64,000 nt of DNA from Paenibacillus sp. PL2-23. Lineage in GTDB: Bacteria; Bacillota; Bacilli; Paenibacillales; Paenibacillaceae. Both the position numbers and the translations under genes were made by a program. Positions 18,806 through 26,216 of the stretch are shown here, piece after piece; the first letter of the stretch is position 1, and each line of letters begins with the position of its first letter. Below the pieces are notes generated by a model. It worked only from the letters and a program-made list of their open reading frames with translations, did no database searches and was not told the origin of the DNA. The stretch is from NCBI RefSeq assembly GCF_040834005.1, contig NZ_CP162129.1:1593501-1657500 (forward strand), read 5' to 3'.

Positions 18806-19423
18806 ATGGAAAGTTGGATTACCGAGATTATGGAGAAGTTCGGCTATATGGGCATTCTGCTCCTGATTGCGCTGGAAAATTTGTTCCCGCCGATTCCTTC
18901 GGAGGTTATCTTGACGTTCGGGGGCTTCATGACCACCTACACGAGCCTCACGCCTCTTGGCGTAATCGTTGTGGCGACGCTAGGCTCCTTGATTGGCGCA
19001 ATTATTCTGTATTATATCGGCCGGCTGCTTGGCGTTGAGAGGCTGGAGGGCATTGTGGACCGTTATGGGCGCGTGCTGCGCGTCAAGAAGGGGGATATCC
19101 GCAAAGCAGACGCCTGGTTCGACAAGTATGGCTATTGGGCGGTGTTCCTGTGCCGCATGGTGCCTCTCATCCGCAGCCTGATCTCGTTGCCTGCCGGGAT
19201 GTCCGGCATGAGGCTTGTGCCCTTTTTATTTTTTACAACAATTGGAACCTTGATCTGGAATACGATTCTGGTGTCCATTGGCACGGCCGTAGGCGGCAAT
19301 TGGGAGCAGATTGTGGAGTGGATGGATGTGTACTCTAATATCGCTTACGCTGTTATTGCTGCAGCCATTCTTGTGGTGGTCGTTCTGTACATTCGCAGAG
19401 CGCGTAATTTTAAATCCAAATAA
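18806..19423 (+). CDS. DedA family membrane protein
   Basis: 205 residues with about five hydrophobic segments and the DedA/VTT core: ENLFPPIPSEVIL (about 24-36), a GSLIGAIILYYIGRLLG segment, and FLCRMVPLIRSLISLPAGMSGM (in parts; about 113-135) with the conserved Arg and Pro residues. DedA proteins maintain membrane potential and lipid distribution, and some flip undecaprenyl phosphate or phosphatidylethanolamine. The ATG follows GGAGGAG. Downstream 36 bases later is the thioredoxin-like gene. This is the second VTT-fold gene in the window. Confidence 0.92.
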   Translation: MESWITEIMEKFGYMGILLLIALENLFPPIPSEVILTFGGFMTTYTSLTPLGVIVVATLGSLIGAIILYYIGRLLGVERLEGIVDRYGRVLRVKKGDIRKADAWFDKYGYWAVFLCRMVPLIRSLISLPAGMSGMRLVPFLFFTTIGTLIWNTILVSIGTAVGGNWEQIVEWMDVYSNIAYAVIAAAILVVVVLYIRRARNFKSK

Positions 19424-19459
19424 GAATTGGGACATACATAAGAGAGATGAGGGATAGCA

Positions 19460-20029
19460 ATGGGAAAAAGTGTAGCGGATAAGCTCGGCAGGGGCATTAC
19501 CGCCCAGCAGTTCGTGGACGGCATGACCAAAAACAAGGAAGCGTTCATCGCTTGGATGGAGAAGTTCAGCTGGCCCTCCTCTGACGATCGAGCCTATTTC
19601 GAATCGCTGAATGAGCGTGACGACCTGCGCTGCCTGATCCTGATGGCGGACTGGTGCGGGGATGTCGTGCGCAATGTGCCTGCCGTATTCGGAGCGCTGG
19701 AGGTAAGCGGCATCCCGACGGAGGTGCTCATAATGGAGGAGCATCTGGACACCATGGATCAATTCCTGACGATGGGCGGACGCTCGATACCGGTTGTCAT
19801 CTTCGCTGACAAGGCAGGAACGGTGCTGGGAACCTGGGGACCCCGGCCCAAGCACATTCAAGAGCCGATGGTGGCGTTCAAGAGAGACAATCAGGATCGA
19901 AGCGCCCCTGATTACGATAGCAACCTCGCTGCCGCCCGCAAGGAAATTATGAAGCGCTATGGCGAAGGACCGGGCTATCAGACGCTGGTCGTCCAGGAGC
20001 TGCGCGAGCTGCTGGAGTCCTTCCAATGA
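19460..20029 (+). CDS. Thioredoxin-fold protein with a single active-site cysteine
   Basis: 189 residues, no signal peptide. The thioredoxin-like core has LILMADWCGDVVRNVP (about 54-69) at the active-site position, strand-cisPro segment GGRSIPVVIF (about 110-119) and a charged C-terminal region. The usual CxxC is CGDV, so the resolving Cys is absent and classical disulfide reductase activity is doubtful; a monothiol role or binding function is possible. It overlaps the next gene by 4 bases (ATGA), so the two are translationally coupled. Confidence 0.8.
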   Translation: MGKSVADKLGRGITAQQFVDGMTKNKEAFIAWMEKFSWPSSDDRAYFESLNERDDLRCLILMADWCGDVVRNVPAVFGALEVSGIPTEVLIMEEHLDTMDQFLTMGGRSIPVVIFADKAGTVLGTWGPRPKHIQEPMVAFKRDNQDRSAPDYDSNLAAARKEIMKRYGEGPGYQTLVVQELRELLESFQ

Positions 20030-20673
20030 TGGCGACGGCGACCTTCAAGGTAGAGACGTATACGCTGGGACCGCTTCAGACGAACGCGTATTTGCTGACG
20101 GTCAAGGACGGGGGGAAGGAACGGGGCATCGTCATCGATCCCGGCATGAATCCCAAGCGGCTTCTGGATCGTATTCAGCATATCGAGCTGGAGGCGATTC
20201 TGCTGACGCACGCGCACTTCGATCACATGGGCGGCGTAGAGGAAGTGCGCAAGGCGGCTTGCTGCCCAGTCTACATTCATGACCTGGAGGCGGACTGGCT
20301 GACGGATCCGCGCAAGAACGGCTCCATGAGATGGCAGGACGTTACGCCGCCGCTATCGACAGATCCCGCGGAGCATGGACTTGCGGAAGGCCAGAAGCTG
20401 GAGCTCATCGGCCATACCTTCTCTGTGATGCATACGCCTGGCCATTCCCCGGGAAGCGTCAGCTTTCTGTGCGGCGCCCACCTGTTCTCAGGGGACGTGC
20501 TGTTCCGTCAGTCGGTGGGTCGAACGGATCTGCCGGGCGGCCGAGAGCGCGATTTGTACGATTCCATCCGGCTGAAGCTGTACAAGCTGGATGACGATAC
20601 GATCGTTTACCCCGGGCATGGAGGCCGGACGGCCATCGGCTTCGAGAAGGCGAACAACCCTTATACGGTATAA
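20026..20673 (+). CDS. MBL-fold metallo-hydrolase (glyoxalase II-like, YqgX type)
   Basis: 215 residues. The zinc motif HAHFDHMGG (THAHFDH, about 62-68), HTPGHSPGS with a third His (about 129), SGDVLFRQSVGRTDLPGG (in parts), and YPGHGGRT at the end give the full hydroxyacylglutathione-hydrolase-like site. In thiol-poor bacilli this family may act on bacillithiol or other thioesters; the substrate is not shown by sequence. The ATG 20026 overlaps the upstream stop (ATGA), indicating coupling to the thioredoxin-like gene. Confidence 0.9.
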   Translation: MMATATFKVETYTLGPLQTNAYLLTVKDGGKERGIVIDPGMNPKRLLDRIQHIELEAILLTHAHFDHMGGVEEVRKAACCPVYIHDLEADWLTDPRKNGSMRWQDVTPPLSTDPAEHGLAEGQKLELIGHTFSVMHTPGHSPGSVSFLCGAHLFSGDVLFRQSVGRTDLPGGRERDLYDSIRLKLYKLDDDTIVYPGHGGRTAIGFEKANNPYTV

Positions 20674-20768
20674 GCGAGGAAGCATTCTTGGACGGTGACG
20701 GACGGGGATGCTTTTGCAGATTTAGATGGTGAAGCGGACTGGATATGACAAAGGGACGGTGCTAATCT

Positions 20769-23030
20769 ATGGCAAATCAAACGAAATCGGCCGCTGCGAG
20801 CGAAGAGCTGGAGGAGCAAGGCGGCAAGAGTAAGCTGACGCCCGAGGAGAGGGAAGCGGAGAGCAAGCGCATCACAGCCGCCATCGCCGCGCAGCTGGCT
20901 ATACCGGCAGCCAAGGTGAAGTCGGCGGTGTCTCTGCTGGACGAAGGCAATACGATACCGTTTATCGCGAGATACCGGAAGGAAATGACGGGCGAGCTGG
21001 ATGAGAACGAGCTGCGCTCCATCGAAGAGAAGCTTCAATACATGCGGAACCTGGAGGAGCGCAAGCGCGAGGTGATCCGTCTGATCCATGAGCAAGGCAA
21101 GCTGACAGACGCGCTTCGGGCCGGCATTGTGGGGGCTGTGAAGCTGCAGGAGGTCGAGGACCTGTACCGGCCTTATCGGCAGAAGCGGAAGACGCGCGCC
21201 AGCGTGGCGAAGGAGCGCGGGCTGGAGCCGCTTGCGGCGTGGATCTGGTCGCAGCCAAGGCAAGGTGACCCCGCTGCGGAGGCCGCTCGTTATGTAAGCG
21301 AGGAGAAGGGGGTACTCACTCCCGAGGAGGCGCTGCAGGGCGCGATGGATATACTCGCGGAGCAATTCGCGGACGATGCCGCAATCCGCTCATGGGCAAG
21401 GAAATTCACATTCGAGCAAGCCTTGCTCCGTACGGAAGCGCGCAATGCGGAGACGGAGTCCGTCTACGAGATGTATTACAGCTATCAGGAGCCGATTCGC
21501 AAGCTTCCTCCGCATCGCATATTGGCCATTAACCGAGGAGAGCGGGAAGAAGTGCTTCGCGTGTCGTTCGACACGCCTGTGGACCGTGTGCACGAGCATA
21601 TGCGGCGCAGCCTGCTCAGGAACGGGACGGCCGCACCGATCCGCCAGCTGCTGGAGGCCATTATTGAAGATGCTTATAAGCGTTTGATCGCGCCGTCGAT
21701 TGAACGCGAGGTGAGAGGCGAGCTGACGGAGAAGGCGGAGGAGCATGCCATTACGATCTTCTCCGCCAATCTGCGCAACCTGCTTCTTCAGCCGCCCGTT
21801 CGCGGGCATGTTGTATTGGGCGTAGACCCTGCTTACCGGACAGGCTGCAAGCTGGCGGTAATCGATGATACCGGCAAGCTGCTGGAGGTAGCGGTCTCGT
21901 ACCCGACGCCGCCGAACAACAAAGTAGCCGAGGCGGAGAGGCTGATCAACGGCTTGATCGACAAATATAAGGTGGAGCTGGTCGTCATCGGCAACGGGAC
22001 CGCGTCGCGGGAGACGGAGCAATTCATCGCTTCGCTGCTGGGCAAGCGCAAAGCCTCGGGAGCTTCTGGCGGCGAGCTGAAATATATCATTGTGAACGAA
22101 GCGGGAGCGAGCGTCTACTCTGCCTCCAAGCTTGCGCAGGAGGAGTTTCCTGCGCTTGACGTAGCGGAGCGGAGCGCCGTATCCATTGCCCGCAGATTGC
22201 AGGACCCGCTTGCGGAGCTGGTGAAGATCGAGCCCAAGGCGATAGGCGTCGGACAATATCAGCATGACGTCAGCCAGAAGCGGCTCGACGAATCGCTTGG
22301 CGGCGTAGTGGAATCCGCGGTCAACCATGTGGGCGTCGATGTGAATACCGCCTCCGCGTCGCTGCTGTCTTATGTCGCGGGGATCAACGCAACGATCGCC
22401 AAAAACATCGTCAAATACCGCGAGGAGAACGGCCGATTCATCAAGCGGGCGCAATTGCAGAAGGTGCCGCGCCTCGGCGCCAAATCCTTCGAGCAGTGCA
22501 TCGGCTTCCTGCGCATACCTGATGGCGCTAATCCGCTCGACCGCACGCCGATCCATCCGGAATCGTATGATGTGGTCGACGGGCTGTTCAGGGAGCTTGG
22601 TCTCAAGCTTAGCGAGCTTGGCTCGGAGAGCGCCAAGTCCAAGCTGGCCGCCATCGACGCCGCTTCGTTGTCAGAGAAGCTGGGCGTGGGCATTCCTACG
22701 CTTCGCGATATTATCGACAGCCTGCTGAAGCCTGGACGCGATCCCCGCGAGGAGCTGCCGCCGCCCATCTTCCATACCGATGTGCTCCAGATCGAGGATC
22801 TGACCGCCGGCATGGAATTGCAAGGAACGGTGCGCAATGTAATAGACTTTGGCGCATTTGTCGATATCGGCATCAAAAACGACGGCCTCGTCCATATCTC
22901 TCAAATGAGCGACAGGTTCATCAAGCATCCCATGGATGTCGTATCGGTGGGCGATACCGTTACCGTATGGGTGCTGAGCGTTGATCTGAAGAAGGGACGC
23001 GTCAGCCTGACGATGAAGAAGCCGAACTAA
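20769..23030 (+). CDS. tex: Tex, RNA-binding transcription accessory protein
   Basis: 753 residues. The order is an N-terminal helix-turn-helix-like region (NTIPFIARYRKEMTGELDE, in parts; about 59-78), a YqgF-like RNase H fold (VLGVDPAYRTGCKLAVID), helix-hairpin-helix motifs (NTASASLLSYVAGIN, VPRLGAKSFEQCIGFLRI) and a C-terminal S1 domain from about 665 (GMELQGTVRNVIDFGAFVDIG, in parts). Tex proteins bind nucleic acid and affect transcription elongation and RNA decay. A 50-residue charged extension precedes the usual N-terminus. The last 10 bases including the stop are repeated in tandem downstream. Confidence 0.96.
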   Translation: MANQTKSAAASEELEEQGGKSKLTPEEREAESKRITAAIAAQLAIPAAKVKSAVSLLDEGNTIPFIARYRKEMTGELDENELRSIEEKLQYMRNLEERKREVIRLIHEQGKLTDALRAGIVGAVKLQEVEDLYRPYRQKRKTRASVAKERGLEPLAAWIWSQPRQGDPAAEAARYVSEEKGVLTPEEALQGAMDILAEQFADDAAIRSWARKFTFEQALLRTEARNAETESVYEMYYSYQEPIRKLPPHRILAINRGEREEVLRVSFDTPVDRVHEHMRRSLLRNGTAAPIRQLLEAIIEDAYKRLIAPSIEREVRGELTEKAEEHAITIFSANLRNLLLQPPVRGHVVLGVDPAYRTGCKLAVIDDTGKLLEVAVSYPTPPNNKVAEAERLINGLIDKYKVELVVIGNGTASRETEQFIASLLGKRKASGASGGELKYIIVNEAGASVYSASKLAQEEFPALDVAERSAVSIARRLQDPLAELVKIEPKAIGVGQYQHDVSQKRLDESLGGVVESAVNHVGVDVNTASASLLSYVAGINATIAKNIVKYREENGRFIKRAQLQKVPRLGAKSFEQCIGFLRIPDGANPLDRTPIHPESYDVVDGLFRELGLKLSELGSESAKSKLAAIDAASLSEKLGVGIPTLRDIIDSLLKPGRDPREELPPPIFHTDVLQIEDLTAGMELQGTVRNVIDFGAFVDIGIKNDGLVHISQMSDRFIKHPMDVVSVGDTVTVWVLSVDLKKGRVSLTMKKPN

Positions 23031-23060
23031 GCCGAACTAAGCCGAACTAAGCCGAACTAA
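23021..23060 (+). repeat. Four tandem copies of a 10-bp unit across the tex stop
   Basis: GCCGAACTAA occurs four times in exact succession (23021, 23031, 23041, 23051). The first copy carries the last codons and the TAA of tex. Because 10 is not a multiple of 3, the four TAA triplets fall in all three frames. Confidence 0.98.
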
Positions 23061-23096
23061 CACGAGACACTTTCCTCCAATGATACAACATACACC

Positions 23097-23122
23097 AAGG
23101 CAGCCGATTGCGGCTGCCTTTC
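23097..23122 (+). terminator. Terminator of tex
   Basis: AAGGCAGCCG (23097-23106) pairs perfectly with CGGCTGCCTT (23111-23120) around an ATTG loop, followed by TCT. Confidence 0.8.
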
Positions 23123-23204
23123 TGCACATATAAGAAAGGATCACACGACAGCGCAGCTGTTTAGCTGTTTACGTCTTGACGCGTGCTAAGGATTTGTTAG
23201 TGAA

Positions 23205-23233
23205 TTGACAAAAGAAAGAGGTGCAGGTATACT
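23205..23233 (+). promoter_or_regulatory. SigA promoter of the nitroreductase gene
   Basis: TTGACA (23205-23210), a 17-base spacer and TATACT (23228-23233), near consensus. A TATAAT lies six bases further on. The leader is about 55 bases. Confidence 0.75.
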
Positions 23234-23296
23234 CTATAATGTGCTTGAAACAGTTGCAATTAAATATAGACCATCCTGAGGAGGAATCATTCAGAT

Positions 23297-23938
23297 ATGA
23301 TCGTACAAAACGAAGTGGATCTGTCGTTTACTAATATTGTGGAAGGAAGGCGCTCGGTTCGCAAATACGACAGCAGCGCTGTCGTGACGGAGCAAGAAAT
23401 TCGGGAGCTTCTGGAGCTTGCGACCAAAGCGCCTTCATCCTCCAATCTGCAGCCATGGCGCTTCCTGGTCGTAACCGATCCCGAGCTGAAGGCAAAGCTG
23501 CTGCCAATCGCCTTCAATCAGCAGCAGGTAGTTGAGGCCTCCGCTATCATCATCGTGCTTGCCGACCTGGAGATGTACACCCTGTCGGACAAAATTTACG
23601 AATCCGCTGCGGCAGCCGGCTACATGACGGAAGAGGTGAAGAATAACATGGTTGCGAATTCCACTCGCATGTATTCTTCGCTTCCGCCCGAGCGTTTGAA
23701 GGAAATCGCGGTGTTCGACACCGGCCTGGTCGCTATGCAGCTCATGCTGGCTGCAAGAACAAAAGGATATGACACCGTACCGATGGGCGGCTATAACCGC
23801 GATCAGGTGAAGGAGTTGTTCGGAATCTCCGACCGATATTTGCCGACGCTTATGCTGCCAATCGGCAAAGCGGCGGTGCCAGGCCATCCCACGACTCGCC
23901 TGCCGATTGATGACATTACTTTCTTCAACAAGCTGTAG
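23297..23938 (+). CDS. Nitroreductase family protein
   Basis: 213 residues, FMN-dependent NAD(P)H oxidoreductase fold. FMN-contact motif EGRRSVRKYD (about 16-25), TKAPSSSNLQPWRF (about 43-56) and the C-terminal PMGGYN...LPTLMLPIGK. Family members reduce nitro compounds, quinones or enones; the natural substrate is unknown. It is a single-gene unit with a strong promoter and its own terminator. AGGAGG lies about 11 bases before the ATG. Confidence 0.92.
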   Translation: MIVQNEVDLSFTNIVEGRRSVRKYDSSAVVTEQEIRELLELATKAPSSSNLQPWRFLVVTDPELKAKLLPIAFNQQQVVEASAIIIVLADLEMYTLSDKIYESAAAAGYMTEEVKNNMVANSTRMYSSLPPERLKEIAVFDTGLVAMQLMLAARTKGYDTVPMGGYNRDQVKELFGISDRYLPTLMLPIGKAAVPGHPTTRLPIDDITFFNKL

Positions 23939-23969
23939 CCCAGCAACAGTAGCATGCTAAAAACATGCT

Positions 23970-24012
23970 AAAAACCCGGCCATCCGCAAGCTGCGGGAGT
24001 GGCCGGGTTTTT
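23970..24012. terminator. Bidirectional terminator between nitroreductase and cmpA
   Basis: AAAAACCCGGCCA (23970-23982) pairs perfectly with TGGCCGGGTTTTT (24000-24012); each strand leaves a T5 run. It serves both the nitroreductase gene and cmpA on the opposite strand. Confidence 0.9.
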
Positions 24013-24024
24013 GTATCAGGTACA

Positions 24025-24165
24025 TTACATAAGCGATCCGCTGCTTTGCTCCTTGGGCGCCTGCTTCGTGCGATAGAAATACCAGCAGTCATTCAGAAGC
24101 TTGATTTGCCTGCGGTCCTTCTGTTGGAAAGCGCGCATCAGTTGGTTGCACAGCCACTGCGGCAT
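24025..24165 (-). CDS. cmpA: CmpA, cortex morphogenetic protein
   Basis: A 46-residue protein starting MPQWLCNQLMRAF, with QIKLLNDCWYFYRTKQ in the middle. This matches the short CmpA protein of spore formers (about 37 residues in Bacillus subtilis), which acts in the mother cell with SpoIVA as a checkpoint delaying cortex assembly until the coat is ready, and is removed by ClpXP. The tail (APKEQSSGSLM) is longer than in Bacillus. ATG 24165 fits the family; ATG 24171, two codons earlier, is equally served by the GGAGGAGGGAG sequence. It sits alone before a shared terminator. Confidence 0.85.
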   Translation of the reverse strand: MPQWLCNQLMRAFQQKDRRQIKLLNDCWYFYRTKQAPKEQSSGSLM

Positions 24166-24246
24166 ACGCATCTCCCTCCTCCCGGCCTCACTTGTTGTTC
24201 TACTACCATATGGCGGAGGGCGAATGTCCGTGCAGGTCCAACCGAA

Positions 24247-24609
24247 TTAGCCTAATTGCTCTTCCTCGTATTCCTCATACCACTGCTCCAGCTGTGCTTG
24301 CAGCGCGCGAATTTCGGTGAGCAGCGAAATCAGTGGGTATGACTTCTCCTGAATGCCCGCAAAATCCGCTTCAAGACTGTTAATGTATGGAAGTCCGCCG
24401 ATAATGGATACCGCGGGATCATGAACGTCAACGTTATCGCATTCCGCGAGCGCGTAAGGCAAGGACGGAACATGCTCGGCCGTCAGCTTGTCTATCTCCT
24501 TGTGCAGCCTCAAGTTCAACGCGCTTAGCTGGTAAGCGTGCGATGCCGGCATCTCCACGAAGGATACGGTGTCCTTCTCTTTCATTAATACATATCTCAT
24601 AGTTGCCAT
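24247..24609 (-). CDS. Conserved hypothetical protein, 120 residues
   Basis: Not recognised. It has MRYVLMKEKDTVSFVEMP at the start, a helical middle (YQLSALNLRLHKEIDKL), a short ECDNVDVHDPAV segment and an acidic helical end (LEQWYEEYEEEQLG). No membrane segment or metal motif. The start at ATG 24609 has GGGGAGAG about 13 bases upstream, a long spacing; ATG 24600 is an alternative. It is divergent from the SprT-like gene and upstream of cmpA on the same strand. Confidence 0.7.
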   Translation of the reverse strand: MATMRYVLMKEKDTVSFVEMPASHAYQLSALNLRLHKEIDKLTAEHVPSLPYALAECDNVDVHDPAVSIIGGLPYINSLEADFAGIQEKSYPLISLLTEIRALQAQLEQWYEEYEEEQLG

Positions 24610-24699
24610 AAGCGATATTGCTCTCCCCTCGGTCCCTTATTCCTACTTGACAGTGTAGCTTATACAAGCGTTACAATTCAAGTAGTCAGGGGGCTGAGA

Positions 24700-25182
24700 A
24701 TGTTGGATAATAGGAGCTTGCAGCTATGGGTGGAGCGCGTCTCACTGGAATGGTTCGGCAGGCCGTTTCTTCATCAGGCTACCTTTAACGCCAGGCTGAA
24801 GGCGACTGGCGGTCGTTATTTCACACGTTCGCATCATATCGAGATTAGTCCGCATCAGCTGGAGGCGTTCGGTGCCGACGAGACGGAGAAGATTATTAAG
24901 CATGAGCTATGCCATTATCATCTTCATCTTATGAATCGGGGATACCGGCATCGCGACGCGGATTTCAAAGAGCTGCTGGCTCGCGTGGGCGGCTCCCGAT
25001 ATTGCAGCTCGCTCCCGGATGGGGCAGGCAGGAGGGTTATTCCTTATCGCTACATGCTGATCTGCCAGTCATGCGGCATGGAATATAAGCGCAAGAAAAG
25101 GGTAGATCCTGCCAGGTATGCGTGCGGAAGATGCAGGGGCAAGTTAACGATACTTACGCTTGACAAGGATATGGCTCCGTGA
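24700..25182 (+). CDS. SprT-like zinc metalloprotease
   Basis: 160 residues. The zincin motif HELCHYHLH (HExxH, about 68-72) is followed by DADFKELLARVG, as in SprT domains, and a C-terminal zinc ribbon with CQSC (about 127-130) and CGRC (about 145-148). The family includes proteases acting on DNA-protein crosslinks, while bacterial SprT roles are less clear. The SD is AGGGGGC. It lies just upstream of the tRNA cluster but has no terminator of its own that I can see. Confidence 0.9.
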   Translation: MLDNRSLQLWVERVSLEWFGRPFLHQATFNARLKATGGRYFTRSHHIEISPHQLEAFGADETEKIIKHELCHYHLHLMNRGYRHRDADFKELLARVGGSRYCSSLPDGAGRRVIPYRYMLICQSCGMEYKRKKRVDPARYACGRCRGKLTILTLDKDMAP

Positions 25183-25217
25183 TAAATTATTACTTGTCAC
25201 TGTCGATTTACTTTCGT

Positions 25218-25293
25218 TCCCTGATAGCTCAGTCGGTAGAGCACTCGACTGTTAATCGAGTTGTCACAGGTTCGAGTCCTGTTCGGGGAGCCA
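25218..25293 (+). tRNA. tRNA-Asn (GTT)
   Basis: A 76-nt cloverleaf with encoded CCA. Acceptor TCCCTGA (218-224) pairs with TCGGGGA (283-289) including one G-T pair; anticodon loop CTGTTAA has GTT at 25251-25253; T arm CAGGTTCGAGTCCTG. First of four closely spaced tRNA genes. Confidence 0.97.
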
Positions 25294-25299
25294 GTTCAT

Positions 25300-25390
25300 G
25301 GAGAAGTACCCAAGTGGCTCAAGGGGACCCTCTGCTAAGGGGTTAGACTGCGTAAGTGGTGCGAGGGTTCGAATCCCTCCTTCTCCGCCA
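25300..25390 (+). tRNA. tRNA-Ser (GCT)
   Basis: A 91-nt gene with long variable arm and encoded CCA. Acceptor GGAGAAG (25300-25306) pairs with CTTCTCC (25380-25386). Anticodon GCT at 25334-25336 in loop CTGCTAA, reading AGC/AGU. Six bases separate it from tRNA-Asn. Confidence 0.97.
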
Positions 25391-25409
25391 CATTTCTTTT
25401 TGTTTGCAT

Positions 25410-25484
25410 GGCCCGTTGGTCAAGGGGTTAAGACACCTCCCTTTCACGGAGGTAACAGGGGTTCGAATCCCCTACGGGTCACCA
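25410..25484 (+). tRNA. tRNA-Glu (TTC)
   Basis: A 75-nt cloverleaf with encoded CCA. Acceptor GGCCCGT (25410-25416) pairs with ACGGGTC (25474-25480); anticodon TTC at 25443-25445 between CCTCC and GGAGG stem arms; T loop GTTCGAATC. Confidence 0.97.
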
Positions 25485-25554
25485 ATTTATCCAATCCGGT
25501 TTCTTCCCCCTCGAAGACGCTGGTATGAAGGTTTTGGAATATCCTTAATGTTGT

Positions 25555-25640
25555 GCGGTAGTGGTGGAATGGCAGACACGCTATCTTGAGGGGGTAGTGG
25601 GCGTACGCCCGTGGAGGTTCGAGTCCTCTCTACCGCACCA
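25555..25640 (+). tRNA. tRNA-Leu (GAG)
   Basis: An 86-nt gene with long variable arm and encoded CCA. Acceptor GCGGTAG (25555-25561) pairs with CTACCGC (25630-25636). Anticodon GAG at 25588-25590 in loop TTGAGGG. It lies 70 bases after tRNA-Glu and is followed by the cluster terminator. Confidence 0.96.
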
Positions 25641-25656
25641 TAGTGCTAAGATAGAT

Positions 25657-25688
25657 AACTCTCGCAGAGCTGCTGCGGGAGTTTTTTT
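25657..25688 (+). terminator. Terminator of the tRNA cluster
   Basis: AACTCTCGCAG (25657-25667) pairs with CTGCGGGAGTT (25673-25683) with one wobble, followed by T7. Confidence 0.92.
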
Positions 25689-25783
25689 GTGGTTATACTA
25701 TCATTATTCGACAATTTTACGGTACAGAAAGGTCTTTGGGATACAAGCGCCGAATACATTAAGTTTGAAGAGGGGGTGATGGG

Positions 25784-26212
25784 ATGGACTGGTGGTTAAT
25801 TTGGCTGATCGTCGCGGGCGTGCTGATCGTAGTGGAAATGCTGACGCTGACCTTCTATCTGTTATGGCTGGGGATCGGCGCACTGGCTGCGGCGCTTGTT
25901 GACGTCATTTTCCCGGATGCTGTATTGCTGGAGGTTATTGTTGGCTGTCTTGTGGCCCTGCTCCTCACTATATTTACGAAACCGCTAACACGGAGAATAC
26001 AGACGGGAAGAGGCTTCAAGGATGCTGGGCTTGAGCTTGTCGGCATGCGAGGCACCATTGTGGAAGACGTAAGTCCCGATGCCCCTGGCGTCGTTAAGGT
26101 TGGAAGTGAAACATGGAGCGCCAAATCGAATGAAGTCATTCGCCAAGGCGAAAGTGTGATTGTAGTTAGCAGAGGCAGCGCGTTTCTAGAGGTTAACAAA
26201 TGGGAAGGGTGA
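25784..26212 (+). CDS. NfeD family membrane protein
   Basis: 142 residues: two to three hydrophobic segments (about 3-65), then an OB-fold NfeDC domain (GLELVGMRGTIVEDVSPD, VKVGSETWSAKS, ESVIVVSRGS). NfeD proteins partner with SPFH proteins in membrane microdomains; this one lacks the large ClpP-like protease part, so it is the short form. The stop is 4 bases before the SPFH gene, a clear operon. The SD is AGGGGG about 10 bases before ATG 25784. Confidence 0.92.
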   Translation: MDWWLIWLIVAGVLIVVEMLTLTFYLLWLGIGALAAALVDVIFPDAVLLEVIVGCLVALLLTIFTKPLTRRIQTGRGFKDAGLELVGMRGTIVEDVSPDAPGVVKVGSETWSAKSNEVIRQGESVIVVSRGSAFLEVNKWEG

Positions 26213-26216
26213 TCAT

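Noticed and set aside
21390..22556. Long minus-strand frame inside tex
   Set aside because: Antisense to conserved Tex domains, no SD, low-information composition.
23951..23975. Direct repeat of CATGCTAAAAA beside the bidirectional terminator
   Set aside because: Only two 11-base copies in AT-rich DNA; no sign of an attachment site or mobile element.
25200..25660. tRNA cluster as an integration site for an island
   Set aside because: No integrase, no duplicated tRNA 3' end and no shift in composition on either side.
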